From assembly GCA_051953655.1 (NCBI GenBank), contig JBQCIO010000093.1:1-20255 (forward strand): DNA of 20,255 bases. The letters are read 5' to 3'. The notes under the pieces were generated by a model. The model was given only the letters and a program-made list of their open reading frames with translations. It was not told the DNA's origin and did no database searches. Positions 8,908 through 16,969 of the stretch are shown here, in pieces. Position numbers and translations under genes: made by a program. The DNA comes from JBQCHF01 sp051953655 (lineage in GTDB: Bacteria > Actinomycetota > Actinomycetes > Motilibacterales > Motilibacteraceae). Each line of letters starts with the position of its first letter. The first letter of the stretch is position 1.

Positions 8908-11900
8908 GCACCGACACCACGTTCGCCACCGACCAGCCCGCCGCCAGCACAGACACCCCCGACCTCGGCGACGCGGCCGCCGAGGCGCTTTTCGCGCCGT
9001 CGGCTGTTCAGGGCCTGCTCGCCCTCGACGTCGCCACCAGCGGGGCCACCGCGGGAACGACGCAGTGGCGCGCCGAGCGGTTCCAGGTGTTCAACTGGGG
9101 CGGCTTCATCGGGCTGGCCACACTCGACTTCGCCGTCACCGATCAGCCCGCCGGTGGGGCGGGGACGCCGGCCGGCAACGGCTCCACGCTACTCACCGGC
9201 GCGTCCGGCTCGGGCAAGTCCAGCCTGCTGGATGCGTGGCTGGCGCTGATGATGCCGGCAGACACCGCATTCAACGGCGCCAGCAACGACGCGGTGACCG
9301 GCCGGGCCCGCAGCAAGGAGCAGCGCAACCTCATCAGCTACCTGCGCGGGCAGGTCGACACCGTCCCGGATCCGCGCACCGGCGCGGACGTGCCCGAGGT
9401 CCTGCGCGGTGACGGCGCGCCCACCTGGGGCGCTGTGGCGATGACGTTCGTCAACGACAACGGTGAGCGGTTCACCGTGCTGCGCGCCTACTACGTGCCC
9501 GCCGGTGACGAGGGCCGCTACACGATGCGCATGGCCACCCTCGAGGGCCCGCTGGACCTGCGTGACCTCAAGGCGGTGGCGACGAACAGGTTCAAGCCGA
9601 CCGAGCTCAAGGCCAGCTTCGGCGCCGGGCTGCGCTCCTGGGACTCCTACGACTCGTTCCGCGCCCACTTCGCCTCACGGCTCGGCATCGGCGCCAACGG
9701 GGACCCCGCCAAGGCCCTCAAGCTCCTCGCGCGCGTGCAGGCCGGGCAGCAGATCAAGAGCGTGGACCTGCTGTTCAAGCAGATGGTGCTCGACGAGCCG
9801 ACCACGTTCGCCGCCGCCGACAAGGCCCTGGAGGACTTCGACTACCTCGAGCAGAACTACCTGCAGATGCAGGAGGCCAAGGACAAGGTCGACCTGCTCG
9901 CCCCGCTGACCGACCTGCACGAGCGGTGCACCGCCGCTGCCGCTACCCGCCAGCTCCTGGAAGAGATCGGGGCGGTGATCCCGCCGGCGGTCGCCGCCGC
10001 GCGCGTCACCAGCACCGGCTCCAGCGCCGGGTCCACTGCCGGTGCACAGAGCCGGACCCGGCTTGTGCCGGTCACCCTCTGGCAGGCGCGCACCGAGGTC
10101 GAGCTGCTCACTGCCGCCATCGCCGCCAACAAGACCCTGCGCGAGCGCTGTAAGCAGGACCTGAAACGTGTGGCAGCCAAGCAGGTAGCCCTCAACTCGC
10201 AGGTCGAGGCCGCCGCCGCTGACGTCGAGGCCAACGGGGGCGCGCAGCTGCGCACCCTCGAAGCCCGGGTCGCCGAGCTCGGGCGCCGCCTGAGCGAGCT
10301 GACCGAGCGTCGAGCCACGCTGCTCGCCCACCTGACACGTCTGGGCTTGACCGTGACCCTGGCCTCCCAGTTGGAGTACGACGCGGCGCGCTCTGACGCT
10401 GACGCCTACACCGTCTGGGCGCGCCAGCGTGAGGACGAGCTTGGCCTGGCCAGCACCGAGCTCAACGTGCGCCAGATCCGGCTGGGCGACCGGAAGAAGG
10501 AGCTGCGCGAGGACCTGGAGTCCCTCGGGAGCCGCGCCGGGCGCGTGGACCGGCACATGGACGAACGCCGCCGGCAGGTCGCCCAGGCTGTCGGGATGGC
10601 ACCGGCCGAGCTGCCGTACCTGGCCGAACTGATCGACCTGGCCCCCGACCAGACCCGGTGGCGCCTGGCCGCCGAGACCGTCCTGGCCGCCAGCGCCCGC
10701 CTCATGCTCGTCCCCGAGCACGCGCTGGCCCGCTTCTCCGCCGCGATCGACGGGCTGTCCCTGCGCGGCAAGCTCGACTTCGAAGCCGTCCCCGACACGG
10801 TCCCGCGGCGGCCGGGCGCAGGGAACGCGGACGACCCCGACCGCCTGGCCGGCAAGCTGCTGTACGCCGACCACCGGTACGCCGACTGGGTCCGAGCGCA
10901 CGTGGCCCAGGACTCGCGCAACGCGCTGTGCGTGGACGGCCCCGGCGGGCTGTCCGGGCCCGGCCTGCGGGTGACCGAGGCCGGGCAGACCCGGCGCGGG
11001 CAGCGCGGCTCGCACGGGCGCAACGCCACCCAGAACATCATCGGCTTCTCCAGCGAGGACCTGCGTGTCGAGCTCGAAGCCGAGCTGGCCGGCATCGAGG
11101 CCCGGCTGCGCACCGAGGTCGACGGCCCGCGCACCCAGATCCGCACCGAGCTCGAGGGCCTGCAGGCGACCTCGCGCGCCTACGAGGCGCTGGCGGTGGT
11201 GCCGTGGGCGGACATCGACGTGCCGACCGCGGTGGCAGATCTGGCCGAGGCCGAGCGTGCCGTAGCCGACCTGGAGGCCGCCTCCGGCTCTCTCGCGCAG
11301 CTGCGCGAGCGGCACAGGCAGCTCAAGGACACCTACGACGTGGCCGTGAAGGAGGTCGGCGACCTCGAGAAGCGCGGCGAGCAGCTTCATGCGGCGTGGC
11401 TGAAGCTGTTGGAGGACGAGGACGCCAGCAAGGACGTCCTGGACGCGGCCGAAGCGGCCGGGATCACCCTCGAGCCTGAGCATGCCGCCTACCTGGACGA
11501 GGCGTTCGCCGAGGCCCGCGCCGGCCGCGACGTGGACACCCTCGCCGAGTTCCAGGACGCGTGCGTCAGCCTTGCCGTGGAGCTTCGCCGCCGGCACACC
11601 TACGCCGGGCACGAGATCGACGACGTCCAGGCCCAGATGTGCCGGATCTTCGCCCAGTACCGCACCCGCTGGCACGACCCGAACCTGTCAGAGGACATCG
11701 AGGCCTACCCGGACTACGCGCGAATCCTCGCCGACCTTCAGGCCACCGGCCTGCACCACCAGCGCGAGCAGTGGCGCCGGGCGCTGGTGAAGTGGAGCGG
11801 GGAGGACCTGCTGCCGCTGAGCAGCGCCTTCGACGCCGACGTGCGCGCCATCGAAGCCCGCCTGGTCCCCATCAACGCGATCCTGGAGAAGCTGCCGTTC

Positions 11901-12560
11901 GGCGCCGGGCAGGACCGGCTGCGGATCGTGCGCCGGCTCAGCACCAGCGCGCAGGTGCAGGCCTTCCGCAGCGAGCTGCGCAAGCTCGCGACGCTGGCCA
12001 CCGGGGATCTGCCCGAGGAAGCGATGGCCCCGCACTTCGAGCGGCTGCGCGCCTTCATGCACCGGCTGCGCCCGGCCGGGGACCCGCGCGCTGTCGGCGA
12101 CCGGGAGGCGCTGCTGGACGTGAACCGGCTGGTGTTCATCACCGCCGAGCGGTACGCCCCGGGCGACCCGGGCACGACCCTTTCCACGCACAGCACTCTG
12201 GGCGGCAAGTCCGGCGGGGAGTCCCAGGAGCTGATCGCGTTCATCGTCGGGGCCGCGCTGCGGTTCCGGCTCGGGGACCAGGAGAACGCCAGGCCTCGCT
12301 TCGCCCCGGTGTTCCTGGACGAGGGCTTCGTCAAGTCCGACGGGCGCTTCACCGGCCGGGCGGTGTCGGCGTGGAAGGGTCTGGGCTTCCAGCTCGTCGT
12401 GGCCGCCCCGGAGGAGAAGTGCGCCAGCCTCGAGCCGCACATGACGAAGATCATCGGGGTGACGAAGAACATCGACACCCACCAGTCGTTCGTGCACGAG
12501 TTCACCGACGCCGAGCGCCGAGCTCACGCCGCCCCCGACGCGCCGGGGCAGGCCCGGTGA
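8904..12560 (+). CDS. jetC: Wadjet JetC, SMC/MukB-like ATPase
   Basis: Predicted JetC, 1218 aa, the SMC-like motor of Wadjet, which extrudes DNA loops on circular plasmids. N-terminal Walker A GASGSGKS at residues 99-106 (Lys105); coiled-coil stretches at about 395-480, 530-560 and 725-840 around a hinge-like middle; ABC signature KSGGES at 1102-1107; Walker B FLDEGF with D1139 and catalytic E1140. All ATPase motifs are intact. The region around 365-385 is a Gly/Ser/Thr-rich low-complexity loop. GTG start overlaps the jetB stop (GTGA) after GGAGGA at 8892-8897; the stop overlaps jetD. RecN/SbcC-type annotation is possible by similarity, but the four-gene context fixes it as JetC. Confidence 0.95.
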   Translation: MSTDTTFATDQPAASTDTPDLGDAAAEALFAPSAVQGLLALDVATSGATAGTTQWRAERFQVFNWGGFIGLATLDFAVTDQPAGGAGTPAGNGSTLLTGASGSGKSSLLDAWLALMMPADTAFNGASNDAVTGRARSKEQRNLISYLRGQVDTVPDPRTGADVPEVLRGDGAPTWGAVAMTFVNDNGERFTVLRAYYVPAGDEGRYTMRMATLEGPLDLRDLKAVATNRFKPTELKASFGAGLRSWDSYDSFRAHFASRLGIGANGDPAKALKLLARVQAGQQIKSVDLLFKQMVLDEPTTFAAADKALEDFDYLEQNYLQMQEAKDKVDLLAPLTDLHERCTAAAATRQLLEEIGAVIPPAVAAARVTSTGSSAGSTAGAQSRTRLVPVTLWQARTEVELLTAAIAANKTLRERCKQDLKRVAAKQVALNSQVEAAAADVEANGGAQLRTLEARVAELGRRLSELTERRATLLAHLTRLGLTVTLASQLEYDAARSDADAYTVWARQREDELGLASTELNVRQIRLGDRKKELREDLESLGSRAGRVDRHMDERRRQVAQAVGMAPAELPYLAELIDLAPDQTRWRLAAETVLAASARLMLVPEHALARFSAAIDGLSLRGKLDFEAVPDTVPRRPGAGNADDPDRLAGKLLYADHRYADWVRAHVAQDSRNALCVDGPGGLSGPGLRVTEAGQTRRGQRGSHGRNATQNIIGFSSEDLRVELEAELAGIEARLRTEVDGPRTQIRTELEGLQATSRAYEALAVVPWADIDVPTAVADLAEAERAVADLEAASGSLAQLRERHRQLKDTYDVAVKEVGDLEKRGEQLHAAWLKLLEDEDASKDVLDAAEAAGITLEPEHAAYLDEAFAEARAGRDVDTLAEFQDACVSLAVELRRRHTYAGHEIDDVQAQMCRIFAQYRTRWHDPNLSEDIEAYPDYARILADLQATGLHHQREQWRRALVKWSGEDLLPLSSAFDADVRAIEARLVPINAILEKLPFGAGQDRLRIVRRLSTSAQVQAFRSELRKLATLATGDLPEEAMAPHFERLRAFMHRLRPAGDPRAVGDREALLDVNRLVFITAERYAPGDPGTTLSTHSTLGGKSGGESQELIAFIVGAALRFRLGDQENARPRFAPVFLDEGFVKSDGRFTGRAVSAWKGLGFQLVVAAPEEKCASLEPHMTKIIGVTKNIDTHQSFVHEFTDAERRAHAAPDAPGQAR

Positions 12561-13909
12561 GCGGGACGAGCAGAGCTGCCGCGCGCGACGGGGCGGGGCC
12601 GGGGGCGCGAGCCGTGGCCCGAACGCCGGGCCTGAAGAGTGCCGAGGAGGTGCTGGGCGAGGTCGAACGCCGCCTGGCGCGCACGTGGGCGGCCGACCTC
12701 ACCGCCGACGCGCGGCGCGCCCTCGGGCTGCCCGCCCTTGCTCAGACGCGACCGGGCGGTGACGGCGAAGCGCCCGAGGCGCCCCCAGCCGAGCCGGGGG
12801 AGGAGGCCGAGGCCAGGGCATGGCCGCACGCGTTCTCGCTCGGCACCTTGCCCACCGCGGTGATCGAGGCCGACCTGGGCCTGCTGTCGCTGACGGCGAC
12901 CTGGCGGGAGTGGGGCCGCGAGCACGGCGTCGAGGTGGTGCTGCGCGCCCGTCGCGTGCACGGCAGCGAGCAGCAGCTGCCCAGCCACGTGCGCGTCGAC
13001 TCTCTCGAGCAAGCCGCCGCACTGCTGGACCTCACGCGGGCCCGGTCCCGGCCCTGGGGCCGGTTCCTGCGCGAGGCCGCGGCCCGCGCCGGCGTGCTGG
13101 CCTCCCGTTACCCGCACCTGGCCGATGCCGCACGCACCCTCACGGAGGTCATGGCGTTGGACGAGGTCGACTTCGAGCTGGCCCAGAAGGCCGCCGACTG
13201 GTTCGCCGTCCACGACGCGCCGGGCCTGACCCCGCGGCAGGTGCCGGTGCCCGGCCTGCACGCCAAGTGGCTCAACCACCGCCATGGCCTGGTCGCCGAG
13301 CTCGCCGGCCGCGACGATCGCGCCGACCTGGGTCTGCTGCCGCCGCACCCACCGCGGGTGCACGTGACCTACCTGGACCCGCAGCACCTCGCCGGCGGCG
13401 GCCGCCGCCACGACTGCGCCACGGTCGGAGACACGATGCGCCCGCCGTACCCGGTGTCCGTGGCGGTGATCTGCGAGAACAAGGACTCGGCGCTGCACTT
13501 CCCGCAGGTCCCCGGCGGGGTCGCCGTCGAGGGCGAGGGCAGCGGGGCGAAGGCGGTCGCCGCGATCGACTGGCTTCGGCAGGCGCCGGCGCTGTTCTAC
13601 TGGGGCGACCTGGACCGTGATGGGCTGGAGATCCTCGAGCAGTTCCGCGCCGCCGGCCTGCAGGTCGTGTCCCTGCTGATGAATGTTCCCACCTATCGTG
13701 CCTACGAGGTGTTCGGCACCGGCACCGACAAGCGCAACCGGCCGCTCAAGGCGCAGGCGCCGCGAGACACCCCGCACCTGACCTTCTCCGAGCGCGAGCT
13801 ATACGAGCTGCTGTGCAGCGACACGCTCACCGGCCACCGGCGGGTGGAGCAGGAACGCATCCCGCTTTCCGTCGCTCTCGACGCGCTCCGGGCCGCGTCC
13901 CCGCAGTAG
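12557..13909 (+). CDS. jetD: Wadjet JetD, Toprim-like nuclease (DUF3322/DUF2220)
   Basis: Predicted JetD, 450 aa, the nuclease of Wadjet that cleaves the plasmid once JetABC has engaged it. The N-terminal half fits DUF3322 (SAEEVLGEVERRL near the start); the C-terminal half is the DUF2220 Toprim-like domain, with CENKD carrying E307 and YWGDLDRDG carrying D351 and D353, the expected metal-binding acidic residues. The frame is open far upstream inside jetC, but the true start is GTG 12557: it gives the same GTGA overlap used by the other genes and a family-length protein. The ribosome binding site is weak (GGGGCAGG at about 12545-12552), so it probably relies on coupling to jetC. The presence of DUF2220 rather than DUF2399 points to a type I-like Wadjet. 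Confidence 0.94.
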   Translation: MSGTSRAAARDGAGPGARAVARTPGLKSAEEVLGEVERRLARTWAADLTADARRALGLPALAQTRPGGDGEAPEAPPAEPGEEAEARAWPHAFSLGTLPTAVIEADLGLLSLTATWREWGREHGVEVVLRARRVHGSEQQLPSHVRVDSLEQAAALLDLTRARSRPWGRFLREAAARAGVLASRYPHLADAARTLTEVMALDEVDFELAQKAADWFAVHDAPGLTPRQVPVPGLHAKWLNHRHGLVAELAGRDDRADLGLLPPHPPRVHVTYLDPQHLAGGGRRHDCATVGDTMRPPYPVSVAVICENKDSALHFPQVPGGVAVEGEGSGAKAVAAIDWLRQAPALFYWGDLDRDGLEILEQFRAAGLQVVSLLMNVPTYRAYEVFGTGTDKRNRPLKAQAPRDTPHLTFSERELYELLCSDTLTGHRRVEQERIPLSVALDALRAASPQ

Positions 13910-13916
13910 AGCCGGC

Positions 13917-13939
13917 CCTGCCGGCGCCCGGCCGGCAGG
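13917..13939. terminator. Convergent terminator between jetD and hsdM
   Basis: CCTGCCGGC (13917-13925) pairs perfectly with GCCGGCAGG (13931-13939) around a 5-base loop, starting 8 bases after the jetD stop. The gap separates two converging operons, so the symmetrical stem could stop both. No T-tract is present on either side. Confidence 0.55.
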
Positions 13940-14024
13940 CAGGGGCGGCCTGAAGCGGCGCCGCGCAGGCTTGCGTGTAATGGCCGCCGGTGGCAACGAC
14001 GAACCGTGGCGCCAATCGCTGGGT

Positions 14025-15485
14025 TCAGTCGGCCTCAGCGACCGGCGTCATCGCCTCGGCGAGCTCGGCCGCGGCCGCGGTGAGCTCCTCCACGAGCTCG
14101 GCGATAAGGGTGTCCGGGTCCGGCAGGGACGCCGGGTCGGCGTCGCCGTCCTCCTTGAGCCAGGTGATGTCCAGGTTCACCCCGTCGCGGGCCATGAGCT
14201 GCTCGTAGGTGAACCGGTGGAACCGCTCGGTCTCGGTGCGCTGGGCGCGGTCCTTGGCGGCGTAGCACTGGACGAAGTCGTCCAGGTCGGCCCGGGTCAG
14301 CGGGTTGCGCTTGAGAGTGAAGTGCTTGTTGGTGCGCAGGTCATACACCCACACCTCGCTGGTCCACGGCCGCTCGGAGGCGGGCTTTCGGTCGAAGAAG
14401 ACCACGTTGGCCTTGACCCCGTTGGCGTAGAAGATGCCGGTGGGCAGGCGCAGGATGGTGTGCACGTCGCACTCGCGCAGCAGCTGGCGGCGGATGGTCT
14501 CCCCGGCACCACCCTCGAACAGCACGTTGTCCGGCAGGACGACCGCGGCGCGGCCGTTGACCTTGAGGATGGTGCGGATGTGCTGGACGAAGTTCAGCTG
14601 CTTGTTCGAGGTGGTGGCCCAGAAGTCGTCGCGGTGGATGGTCAGGTCCTCGGTGCCGGCGTCGCCATCGTCGGTGACGAAGGTGACCGAGGACTTCTTC
14701 CCGAACGGCGGGTTGGCCAGCACCATCGAGTAGTGGGTGCCGGGGTGAGCCTTGAGGGCGTCGTCGCGGCTGATGGGCGGCGGGGCGGTGGGTGAGCCGA
14801 TGCCGTGCAGGAGCATGTTCATCACGCACAGCCGGTAGACCAGGTCGCCGATGTCGGTGCCGCTGATGGCCTCATCGCGCAGGTGGGCGCGCTGGTCGGG
14901 GTCCAGGACCGGGTTGTTGCGGACGAGGTGGTCGTGGGCGGCGAGCAGGAAGCCGCCGGTGCCGCAGGCGGGGTCGTTGATGGTGTCGGTGATCTGCGGG
15001 TCCATCACGTCGACGATGGCGCGAATGAGGGCGCGTGGGGTGAAGTACTGGCCGGCCTTGGAGCCGCCGTCGGTGATGCCCTTGGCGAGCAGCCCCTCGT
15101 AGAGGTCGCCCTTGACGTCGGCGTCCATCGCGGTCCACTCCTCGCGGCCGATGAGGTCGGCGATGAGCTTGCGCAGGACGGCGGGCTGGTTGACGCGGTT
15201 GACTGCCTTCTGGAACACCTGGCCGAGCGCACCGGGCTGGCCTGCGAGCTCTTCCAGGACGGTGCGGTAGTGCACCTCGAGGGCATCCCCGTCCAGGGCG
15301 ATGAGAGAGGGCCAGTCGTAGCCATCGGGCACGACCCGCGTGCCGGTGAGCTGGTGCTGCTCCTCGGCCATCTTGAGGAACAGCAGGTAGGTGATCTGCT
15401 CGACGTAGTCGAGGGTGCCCACGCCCTGGTCGCGCAGGACCGCGCAGTAGGACCAGATCTTGGCAACCAGCTGCTCGGCGGTCAC
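14025..15485 (-). CDS. hsdM: Type I restriction-modification methyltransferase subunit HsdM
   Basis: Predicted HsdM, 486 aa, the N6-adenine methyltransferase subunit that modifies host sites and also forms part of the restriction complex with HsdS and HsdR. N-terminal helical HsdM_N domain (residues 1-130, with DYVEQITYLLFLKMA); SAM-binding motif I DPACGTGG at 171-178; catalytic motif IV NPPF at 258-261. C-terminal tail is helical and acidic. The GTG start overlaps the hsdS stop (bases 15482-15485), with AAGGAGA on the minus strand about 8 bases upstream. It is the last gene of the R-S-M unit. Motifs are intact, so methylation activity is expected. Confidence 0.95.
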   Translation of the reverse strand: MTAEQLVAKIWSYCAVLRDQGVGTLDYVEQITYLLFLKMAEEQHQLTGTRVVPDGYDWPSLIALDGDALEVHYRTVLEELAGQPGALGQVFQKAVNRVNQPAVLRKLIADLIGREEWTAMDADVKGDLYEGLLAKGITDGGSKAGQYFTPRALIRAIVDVMDPQITDTINDPACGTGGFLLAAHDHLVRNNPVLDPDQRAHLRDEAISGTDIGDLVYRLCVMNMLLHGIGSPTAPPPISRDDALKAHPGTHYSMVLANPPFGKKSSVTFVTDDGDAGTEDLTIHRDDFWATTSNKQLNFVQHIRTILKVNGRAAVVLPDNVLFEGGAGETIRRQLLRECDVHTILRLPTGIFYANGVKANVVFFDRKPASERPWTSEVWVYDLRTNKHFTLKRNPLTRADLDDFVQCYAAKDRAQRTETERFHRFTYEQLMARDGVNLDITWLKEDGDADPASLPDPDTLIAELVEELTAAAAELAEAMTPVAEAD

Positions 15486-16969
15486 GCGGACTTCTCCTTG
15501 CTCGTGCGAGCCGTGCGGCTGCGCTTGCGGGTGGGGTTGGCGGCGCGGTCTGCGGCGATGCGCTCAAGCAGCCGCTGCGCTGGCTCCTCGTCGGGTCGCT
15601 GCTCGACCAGGCGCCCGGTGAAGGCCCAGGTGAGCACGGCGCGACGGGCCTGCTCGCACCGGGCGAGCTGCTGCTCGCAGGTGCGGCGGGCGGCGGTCAC
15701 CAGGGACTGGCGCCGGTCGAACTCGCGCAGGACCCGCTCCATGTCCTCGCGGGCGGGCACAGGGATGGGCAGTGCGGCGATGTCTGGCTGGCCGAGGTTG
15801 TGCTGCCCAGCGCTGCTGGAGGACTGCGTGATGAGCCAGCGCCTGCGGGAGGGCGCCGACGCCACGAGCTCGACCCACCGGGCCAGCAGCGGGTCCCCCA
15901 TCCGAAACCGGATCAGGTACGAGGCGAAGGTGTGCCCGGCGGCGGCTGGGGTGACGGCGGCTGCGACACCGATGAGGGACGGGCTGCCGTTGCTGCGGAT
16001 GAACAGCACGTCGCCCTCGGCCAGGCGCTGTTCGGTGCTGACCTTGTCGGCGGCGAGGTACTTGAGCTCGGTGAGGTCGATGGCGCGTCGGCGGATGTTC
16101 GGGATGCGCAGCACCGCGACCCCCTCGGTCGTCAACGAGGTCTTCTCCGACGTGCCATAGCCCGCGTCCTGCGTCAGGCGCCCCAGTGCGACGGTCGGCC
16201 ACCCGCCCTCCCTCTCCGGGTCGAGCTTCGCCGGGTTCACCACGCGCCACTTCGCGCGCGGGGACAGGTCAGCGACCTTCTCCACGAGCCGACCGGCTTC
16301 GCGCTGCGCGTCCTCTTCCGAACAGGTGCCGTCGAGGAGTTGGCCAGACACCGCCCACTCGACGAGGGCGCCCTCCGCGGCCTCCAGCTTGCTCAGGCTG
16401 CTGCGCAGGGACCGGTCAGTAGCGTCGATGCGCGAGAGGCGCCGCTCGAGCTCCTGAACGATGCGCACTTGCTCGGGCAAGGGAGGGACGGGAAGGACCA
16501 CGTTGGCGAGGTTCTTCCTGGACACGCGTCGACGAGTTGTCCCTGACGCCAGGCCTGCAACCTCGTGCCGCACTGCAGGGCTGTTGATGATGTGGGTCAA
16601 CCAGCGGGCATCAACCGAGTTCACGCCTGGGCGGATGACAGCAACGTCAACGACGGTCACGCAGTCCTGGTCTGAGCCCGGGAACTGACACGCTCGTCCG
16701 AGCGGTTCGGGCATGCGCGCCACCAGCACGTCTCCTCGGACGAGGAAGGTGCATCCGAGCTGCGTAGCCTTCTCCCGGCTCATGAACCTGTTCGACTTGT
16801 TCTGCCACACGCCATCGCCGATGTCGGCGAGCTGCGTCAGGCGGACAGGTCCGTCCGGATCTTGGTCCTTGGACTCGACCCAGTCCCCGTCAACGAAGAT
16901 GCCGTCGACAGCTACAAGGTCCTGGATCGAGGCGGTGCTCCAGCCTGCCGGTAGCTCCCTGCTCGTCAT
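15482..16969 (-). CDS. hsdS: Type I restriction-modification specificity subunit HsdS
   Basis: Predicted HsdS, 495 aa, which sets the DNA target of the type I complex. It has the usual two halves: target recognition domain 1 (about 1-160), conserved helical spacer 1 (161-210, beginning VPPLPEQVRIVQELERRLS), recognition domain 2 (about 257-402, beginning WPTVALGRLTQ) and helical spacer 2 (402-455). Two domains imply a bipartite target that cannot be read from sequence. The last 40 residues are basic and rich in Arg/Lys/Ser. ATG start overlaps the hsdR stop (ATGA). DNA for domain 1 is lower in G+C (58-68% in four 60-base blocks I counted) than hsdR (73% at 18001-18060), which suggests domain exchange. 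Confidence 0.94.
   Translation of the reverse strand: MTSRELPAGWSTASIQDLVAVDGIFVDGDWVESKDQDPDGPVRLTQLADIGDGVWQNKSNRFMSREKATQLGCTFLVRGDVLVARMPEPLGRACQFPGSDQDCVTVVDVAVIRPGVNSVDARWLTHIINSPAVRHEVAGLASGTTRRRVSRKNLANVVLPVPPLPEQVRIVQELERRLSRIDATDRSLRSSLSKLEAAEGALVEWAVSGQLLDGTCSEEDAQREAGRLVEKVADLSPRAKWRVVNPAKLDPEREGGWPTVALGRLTQDAGYGTSEKTSLTTEGVAVLRIPNIRRRAIDLTELKYLAADKVSTEQRLAEGDVLFIRSNGSPSLIGVAAAVTPAAAGHTFASYLIRFRMGDPLLARWVELVASAPSRRRWLITQSSSSAGQHNLGQPDIAALPIPVPAREDMERVLREFDRRQSLVTAARRTCEQQLARCEQARRAVLTWAFTGRLVEQRPDEEPAQRLLERIAADRAANPTRKRSRTARTSKEKSA

Noticed and set aside
9675..11675. 666-codon minus-strand open frame opposite jetC
   Set aside because: It is a GC-rich shadow: composition is Gly/Ala/Val/Leu/Arg/Gln-biased with no domain, and jetC on the other strand has complete ATPase motifs.
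11561..12556. Upstream extension of the jetD frame
   Set aside because: These 332 codons overlap jetC in another frame and read as Arg/Ala/Pro-rich shadow; the JetD family sequence starts after GTG 12557.
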